Source: Trueperella bonasi
GTDB taxonomy: Bacteria > Actinomycetota > Actinomycetes > Actinomycetales > Actinomycetaceae
Direction: 5' to 3'
NCBI RefSeq assembly: GCF_030811535.1
Contig: NZ_JAUSQX010000001.1
Span: 806,001 to 870,000 of the forward strand
Length of the DNA stretch: 64,000 nt
In this document: one piece after another, positions 59,050 to 64,000 of the stretch
How the letters are laid out: every line of letters starts with the position of its first letter
Position numbering within the stretch: position 1 is the stretch's first letter
Notes under the pieces: model-generated
Seen by the model: the letters and a program-made list of their open reading frames with translations, nothing else
Told to the model about the DNA's origin: nothing
Databases searched by the model: none
Program-made: the position numbers and the translations under genes

Positions 59050-59226
59050 AGCGCCTCCTTTCTCAGTGCTTCCTTTGTGCTTCCTCTGTGCTTGTTCTAT
59101 GCGCTTTAGATAGTTCGCCTGCGCCGCGACTGGTGATCCCGCACTAGTCGGCAGGGGTGGGCCCGGTGTGGGATGCACCGGGCCCACCACGATTTACCAA
59201 ATATGGAATCCGATAAGCGGAGGTCT

Positions 59227-59412
59227 TCAACCGAACTTGAAAATCATCCTGAAGATCGCCGCGATTCCTTCACGGAACCAATCCTGTTGGGCGAGCCAGA
59301 CGAGGATGCCTGCAATCGACGTCGTCGCTACAGTTCCAACCGCGTATTCAGCTGAAACCATCCCAGATTCTTCCTGTGGTGTGAGGGCCGAGGCCAGTAC
59401 GCGCTTCATCAT
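59227..59412 (-). CDS. DUF4244 small pilin-like protein
   Basis: 61 residues from an ATG with AAGGACACC upstream. ESGMVSAEYAVGTVATTSIAGILVWL contains a GxxxxEY cleavage-type site and one hydrophobic helix, as in Flp major pilins, and the length matches DUF4244 proteins of actinobacterial Tad loci. It is probably the pilus subunit. Its position between TadC and TadE supports this. A gap of about 160 bases on each side suggests it may have its own promoter and higher expression. Confidence 0.88.
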   Translation of the reverse strand: MMKRVLASALTPQEESGMVSAEYAVGTVATTSIAGILVWLAQQDWFREGIAAIFRMIFKFG

Positions 59413-59576
59413 GGTGTCCTTCTTTCTCTCTCCGCCATCTGGCGGTTTAACCGGCGTTGCCGGGTGTCACCGGATGTGACAACACCAGTGTGCGCGCTGT
59501 CAAAATTTCGTGATTTGGCGATTTGGAGAAAAGTGAATATTTCCCCCGCGCCAAAAACTGTGGACAAATAATCGCC

Positions 59577-60077
59577 CTAAAACAAGGTTCCAGCCGCCCC
59601 GGCCACAACCGGCACGACACCAATCAAAATGAACGCCGGCAAAAAGCACAGGCCGAGCGGCATCACAAGCCGGGCTCCAAGCCGCTCGGCGGCCTCTTTC
59701 GCATTGCGTTGGCGTTGAAGGCGAAGCGTGTGAGACGAACGCTCGATCAGGGGAACGGGAGCCGCACCGTCCGTCCAGGCGGCGCGTAAACTCTCCTGCA
59801 ACCGTGTTCCCGCCACCCCTTCCCAGGCCTCCTCCCAACTGGCGCCGAGCAGGAGCAGCCGAGCGACAGTTGTACGCTCCTGGCCGCCCGTCGCAACATC
59901 AAGAGCCGCCAACGTGCCCGGTATCGACAGCCCCGAACCCAGTGCGGCGGCCGCTAAATCCAAGACCACCGCGGGATCAACCGACTGCCTTGTCCGCTCC
60001 CTTTTCTGCGGCGCCCCTACCGGCGGGGCCATCCACACCCAGGCAAGCATCCCCGCCATGATCGCAATCCAGATCAC
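59577..60077 (-). CDS. Tad secretion inner-membrane protein TadC (type II secretion F domain)
   Basis: 166 residues from a GTG that overlaps the tadB stop (GTGA) with GGAGGAG upstream. A membrane segment lies at the N-terminus (about 2-17), followed by the T2SF cytoplasmic helical domain (VDPAVVLDLAAAALGSGLSIPGTLAAL, ...RQRNAKEAAERLGARLVMPLGLCFLPAFILIGVVP). The last part contains the conserved Pro-Leu-Gly-Leu-Cys-Phe-Leu-Pro-Ala-Phe stretch typical of the F domain. It forms the pilus assembly platform with TadB. It is shorter than proteobacterial TadC, as is usual here. Confidence 0.9.
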   Translation of the reverse strand: MIWIAIMAGMLAWVWMAPPVGAPQKRERTRQSVDPAVVLDLAAAALGSGLSIPGTLAALDVATGGQERTTVARLLLLGASWEEAWEGVAGTRLQESLRAAWTDGAAPVPLIERSSHTLRLQRQRNAKEAAERLGARLVMPLGLCFLPAFILIGVVPVVAGAAGTLF

Positions 60078-60742
60078 TGCTCCTCCTCGGCAGCCCGCGC
60101 CTCCCGCACTAATTTGACAGTCCACATCACGCCCGCAACCTCGAAGCCGATTCCGGCCACAAGCGCAAGCCTGCCCAGCCCAGTACCAAACAGGAACCCG
60201 ATCGGGTTGGCACCGAGGGCAAAGCCAAGCGCAAGCCCAAAGACGGGCAGCGCCGCAAGCATCCGCGCGGAAGCCAGAGGCCCGGCCAGCGCAATGTCTC
60301 GCGCACTGCGGGCCTCACCCGATTCCGTAATGCCCTCAGCGCAGGCGTCCAAGACCTCCGCCATGGGAGCACCGGTGCGATAGCTCATCGTGCACACCGC
60401 GAATGTAGCCGGCAGCGTGTGCACAACGACGTCGTCCACGCCCACTTTTCGCCGCTCCCGCCAGTTCAATTCGCCCAACCGCCGCAGGGCACAGGGCACC
60501 CCGTACTCGTCTAGCACCTTCTCTCCCGGATCTAGGCCGGCGTGCTGGAGAGTTTGTTCCCATGCCCGCTCGGGGCTCGCTCCCGATCGCAACCGGCTTG
60601 CAACCTCAGTGACAATCGCGCCCATATCGATCGGTTTTCGCGCTTTTCGGACCGGTTTTTCACGAATTTTGCGCTCCCGCGCAACCCGAACCCGTGGCAC
60701 CGTCACATAGGCCACCAAAATGAGCAGGCCGATCCAGATCAC
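60074..60742 (-). CDS. Tad secretion inner-membrane protein TadB
   Basis: 222 residues from a GTG overlapping the tadA stop (GTGA). A membrane helix at the N-terminus (about 2-15) and a basic loop precede the F-domain helices (IVTEVASRLRSGASPERAWEQTL, YRTGAPMAEVLDACAEGI). Three C-terminal hydrophobic segments follow (ARMLAALPVFGLALGFALG, and two more). It pairs with TadC as the platform through which the ATPase drives pilin assembly. Confidence 0.9.
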   Translation of the reverse strand: MIWIGLLILVAYVTVPRVRVARERKIREKPVRKARKPIDMGAIVTEVASRLRSGASPERAWEQTLQHAGLDPGEKVLDEYGVPCALRRLGELNWRERRKVGVDDVVVHTLPATFAVCTMSYRTGAPMAEVLDACAEGITESGEARSARDIALAGPLASARMLAALPVFGLALGFALGANPIGFLFGTGLGRLALVAGIGFEVAGVMWTVKLVREARAAEEEQ

Positions 60743-61881
60743 GAGTCATCCTTCGCGTCGAGCCGCTCGGCTAAGCGCTGCCACGCCTCTCCGTACTCCA
60801 CCGCGCCCTCGGGGCTCACTCGAGCCGCAATCGGCGCAGCCAGCAATCCGCCACGTCGCTCAAACACAGCGATTTCACTCAGATACCTTCGCGAGCCCGA
60901 TCGCCGCACGTGAATCGCGGCATCAAGCCCGGCCGCAGCTTGAGCGGCCACGGTGGGTTCGGTCATATCCGCGAGCGCGCCGAGCGCGACGAGGCGTGCA
61001 GGAATGTCGCCGGTTGAGTTGGCATGAATGGTGGCCCATCCGCCCTCATGGCCGGTATTGAGGGCGCCAAGTACGTCCCGTACTTCGGCACCTCGGCATT
61101 CGCCGAGCACGATCCTATCGGGCCGCATCCGCATGGCGGCTCGCACGAGGTCGCTCGTGGTGACCTCGCCGGCGCCTTGCACATTGGCTTTGCGCACCTG
61201 CAAGTGCACGACGTGCGGGTGGGAAGGGCGCAGCTCGGCAGATTCTTCGATCACCAAGATCCGCTCGTTTTCGGGTACGAGCGTGAGCATCGCATTTAAA
61301 AAGGTGGTTTTTCCCGCGCCGGTTGCCCCTGAAATCAGCACGTTGGCCCTGCTTGAAACGAGCCGTTTCACTAGCGGCACGAGCTTTCCAGCGATCGATC
61401 CACCGTCAGCTAGATCTTCGAGGCTGAGCACCCTCGCGCGGTGGGTACGCAACGAAATAAGCGTGCCTTCGGCACTCAGTGGCGGTATGACGGCGTGCAG
61501 GCGTACGCCCGAGGGAAAGGTGCCGTCCACGATCGGGCTCGCGTCGTCGAGCCGCTGGCCGCACGATGCGGCAAGCCGCACCGCCAAAGCGCGCGCTTCT
61601 TCTTCGCTATCAATCCCCGAGTTTTCCACCCGGTGCATGCCGTCACCGCGGTCTACCCAAACGTCGGTGCCATTGACCACCACGTCCGTCACGGCAGCTT
61701 CTTCGAGTAGCGGCGCAATCACCGGGCCGGCTCCGATGAGTTCGTGGCGCACCTGGGTCTGAACTGCGGCCAGTTCGGTGGTGAACAGCGCTCCGGGCAG
61801 GTCCGCAAGGGCCCCTGCCAAATCCTCACCCGCGGCGAGTTTTCGGCGAACTTTGGCCAGTTGGGAGTTGTTGAGCCTCAC
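60739..61881 (-). CDS. Tad pilus assembly ATPase TadA/CpaF
   Basis: 380 residues from a GTG overlapping the cpaE-like stop. It has the N-terminal domain of secretion ATPases, Walker A GATGAGKT at 185-192, Walker B in RPDRIVLGECRGAE, and the His box GHEGGWATIHAN. It matches the helicase/secretion-neighbourhood ATPase. It hydrolyses ATP in the cytoplasm to drive pilin polymerisation. Confidence 0.94.
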   Translation of the reverse strand: MRLNNSQLAKVRRKLAAGEDLAGALADLPGALFTTELAAVQTQVRHELIGAGPVIAPLLEEAAVTDVVVNGTDVWVDRGDGMHRVENSGIDSEEEARALAVRLAASCGQRLDDASPIVDGTFPSGVRLHAVIPPLSAEGTLISLRTHRARVLSLEDLADGGSIAGKLVPLVKRLVSSRANVLISGATGAGKTTFLNAMLTLVPENERILVIEESAELRPSHPHVVHLQVRKANVQGAGEVTTSDLVRAAMRMRPDRIVLGECRGAEVRDVLGALNTGHEGGWATIHANSTGDIPARLVALGALADMTEPTVAAQAAAGLDAAIHVRRSGSRRYLSEIAVFERRGGLLAAPIAARVSPEGAVEYGEAWQRLAERLDAKDDS

Positions 61882-62867
61882 GCTACGGACTCCTGGAGGT
61901 GCAAGCGGATTTCCCGAATGTCTTTCTCCCCGGTAGATCGCGGGCGGTCTCCGGGAGCGATTCCGTGGTCGGTATCACCTCGTACGGCGCGCATGGGCCG
62001 CACGGGGAACACGTGATCGACTCCGATAATTTCCGCGGCGTGGGCGGCTTCCGCTTTACTTCGCATTCCCACGCCGGCGACGACGGCGCCCGGCACCTGT
62101 TTGGCGCGCACGCGGGCATGTGCGAGGGAGACGGCGTCCGAGCGGGTGACGAGAACGAGCCTGTCACACCATTCGATGATGCCTTCCGGCTGGGCACTTC
62201 CGGCATCGCCGGCCTGCTGGGGCACGAGCGCGGTTGGTGCGAAGTCGACGATAGTCCACGGCTGGGTTTGTGAGAGCGCTGAAATAACCTGAACTGCGAG
62301 TGCAGCGTTGGGTATTCCTCCTCGTTCGTCTGCTGATACGACGTGAACGTTGTGCCAGACGGGCAGCGCGGTGGCGAGTCGTCCGGCGAGGATCGCGCCG
62401 TCTCCAGCGAGGTCTGCCCACCGTTTTCCCGTGGCGGCGTCCATGGCGATTACGTGGTCAATGCCGACGGAGGCGGGGTTCGCATCGATCAATCCTGCCG
62501 AGCTTCCACGCGCGAGCTGGCGGGCGAGCCACGCGGCGATTGTCGTGGTGCCGGCTCCTCCATGGGCTCCGACGACGCCGATCACTCGCCCGCGCAGGGT
62601 GGCTCCTACGGCGGCCATAAGCTCGAGTATGTCCGCCGAGTCTTCCGATACGCGCAGTCGTGCCCGCCCCCGGGGGAAATAGGGGGCGAACATGTCGTTG
62701 AAGTAGGCAACGACGCCGTCGTCGGGCGCGTCGTCGAACGTGAGCACGGCTGGAACTTTGCCGCGCATGAAGTCCACGCCGACGAGGTCGGCAAGCCGTT
62801 CGAGTTCGAGTGCAACTTTGCCGCTCGAGCCCGTGTATACAACTGAAAAGAGGTCTTTTTCATTCAT
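61878..62867 (-). CDS. CpaE/TadZ-like pilus localisation protein
   Basis: 329 residues, first gene of the Tad operon. An atypical receiver-like N-terminal region (about 1-90) is followed by a MinD/ParA-type ATPase fold. Its P-loop reads GAHGGAGTTT, so both Lys of the deviant Walker A (KGGxGKT) are replaced. Later motifs (LIDANPASVGID, VDFAP) are kept. TadZ proteins with atypical Walker boxes act as pilus-site markers rather than strong ATPases; the same is inferred here. It is divergent from the partial gene at 63019. Confidence 0.88.
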   Translation of the reverse strand: MNEKDLFSVVYTGSSGKVALELERLADLVGVDFMRGKVPAVLTFDDAPDDGVVAYFNDMFAPYFPRGRARLRVSEDSADILELMAAVGATLRGRVIGVVGAHGGAGTTTIAAWLARQLARGSSAGLIDANPASVGIDHVIAMDAATGKRWADLAGDGAILAGRLATALPVWHNVHVVSADERGGIPNAALAVQVISALSQTQPWTIVDFAPTALVPQQAGDAGSAQPEGIIEWCDRLVLVTRSDAVSLAHARVRAKQVPGAVVAGVGMRSKAEAAHAAEIIGVDHVFPVRPMRAVRGDTDHGIAPGDRPRSTGEKDIREIRLHLQESVA

Positions 62868-63018
62868 GGCTCCAGCTTTTCAAGCACTTCGCGAGCGCCG
62901 CAGAAAATCCTTCGCTTGTGGACAAGCCCGGTTATGCACAAAGGCACGCCGAAAAGTTCTTTCGCCGGGCCCTGTTTTGTCGTTACGCTGATGTCATCCC
63001 ACCGATTGGAGAAACTTT

Positions 63019-64000
63019 GTCTACGCCAACAGATCCTTATAACTCAGGTTCGCGCCGCCCCTTCGACGATGACGCCGCCATTCTCGATCCCATCGATAAT
63101 GGCACGTCTCCTGACGACGAGCAGGCCGCGTGGGATCGTGCTTTTGAGTCGGACGGCGAACTGGACGAGCCCTCGCCTGCCGAGGCGGAAACTGAAGATG
63201 ATTCTAAGTCCAGCAACCCCACACTTGGCGCCTTTATTTCCGATCGTCACGAACCCGCAGCTAGCTGGACCAACAAACCTAGCCACACCGAGGAAAACCG
63301 GGCCTCAAGCGAGACGGAAGAGCCCGACGTCGATCCAATTCCCGTCCCTGCAGAACGTATCGGCCCAACCCGCACATCAGTCATGCCTACGGCCTCCGAC
63401 GTGTCAGCCGAACACAGCCCGGATGACACTCCGCACGGACCGGCGCTCGGCACCCCAGTGGCTACCGCGACAACGGCGCCTGCCGATCCCGTGCCAAACA
63501 CGACGCCGGAGCGCCGCGAGCACTGGGCCTCCGATCCGGGTGAGGCCGCATTCGCCCACGACATTCCCGAAGAACCAAAGGGCCGCGGCCTGGCTCACGC
63601 CGGCACGCTACTACTGACGTTGCTGCTCGTGCCGGTCGCTTGGTACCTGATCTCTGACGCGGGCGCCCGCCTGTCGGCCGTCGTCGACAATCCGTGGGAC
63701 ACCGGCTCATTCCAGATTTTCCCGTTCCTCGAGCTTTTGGGCGGCTTCGTTGTTTTGGCAGTCATCTGGCTGTTCGCACGCACGTCCTCGCTCGGCGCCC
63801 AAGTTATCGGTGCAACTACCGCAATCGCGGGCATCGTGGCGCTGGTAGCACCAAAGCTGGGTAACGACGTCGTCAACGCACTCGATCGCGCGATCGGCGA
63901 CTACAACGATTTCACCGGCAACGTGGTACATCACCTGGGCAACGATCTCGGTTCCGGCAGAATAGCGACCTTTGGACTTCTGCTTTTCCTGACCGGCCTG
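63019..64000 (+). CDS. membrane protein with long disordered N-terminus, partial
   Basis: The frame opens at a TTG with TTGGAGAAAC just upstream and stays open to the right edge, so the C-terminus is missing; 327 codons are visible. The first ~195 residues are acidic, Pro/Ser/Thr-rich and probably disordered. They are followed by membrane segments starting near AHAGTLLLTLLLVPVAWYLI (about 198-217), around LLGGFVVLAVIWLFA (about 243-257), and at least two more before the edge. The extracytoplasmic/cytoplasmic layout is unclear. I do not recognise the family. It diverges from the Tad operon across about 150 bases. Confidence 0.8.

Overview
This window comes from a high-GC Gram-positive chromosome, an actinobacterium. 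The evidence is the carD-ispD-ispF block, the RegX3/SenX3 pair beside phoU and gpmA, DUF3263 and DUF4032 proteins, the helicase/secretion-neighbourhood Tad locus, and an anchored-repeat (choice-of-anchor M) metal ABC transporter. Moderate GC, compact operons and LPXTG-type surface anchoring suggest Actinomycetaceae (a Trueperella/Arcanobacterium-like organism). That placement is an inference.

Layout. 1-7 kb: a partial plsC coupled to an SDR gene, an HD-like protein, CIRCE-controlled groEL, a LytR_C protein, DUF3263, ung, tRNA-Thr(TGT) and a membrane DsbA-like protein. 7-17 kb: a membrane-anchored Ser/Thr kinase divergent from a MalK/UgpC-type ATPase, a DUF4032 kinase-like protein, asd-ask, and recR-dnaX. 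17-25 kb: a decayed GDPD gene, tRNA-Ser(GGA), membrane proteins, SRP RNA (ffs), a second LytR_C protein, a uracil permease and an ASCH protein. 25-36 kb: rlmB-cysS, a UMF1 transporter, ispF/ispD/carD, regX3/senX3, phoU, a PD-(D/E)XK-type nuclease gene bracketed by two related palindromes, and gpmA.

36-47 kb: a PaiB-like flavin protein, codA-like deaminase with an MFS transporter, then a five-gene operon (surface protein, substrate-binding lipoprotein, second surface protein, ATPase, permease) for an anchored-repeat ABC transporter, followed by small unidentified genes. 47-56 kb: tRNA-Thr(CGT), a secreted tripeptidyl-peptidase-like lipoprotein, topA-tmk-holB and a two-part methyltransferase. 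56-63 kb: a MrfA-like helicase convergent with a compact Tad pilus operon (CpaE/TadZ, TadA, TadB, TadC, DUF4244 pilin-like, TadE, TadE/G-like). The window ends in a partial membrane-protein gene.

The least expected signals are not coding. One is a dispersed 83-bp dyad element (three copies), built from 20-bp-phased CGCGA-core units arranged symmetrically. Another is a pair of homologous long palindromes, with compensating changes in their arms, flanking a nuclease-like gene. A third is a nested inverted repeat in an otherwise empty 400-bp stretch near 47.1 kb.
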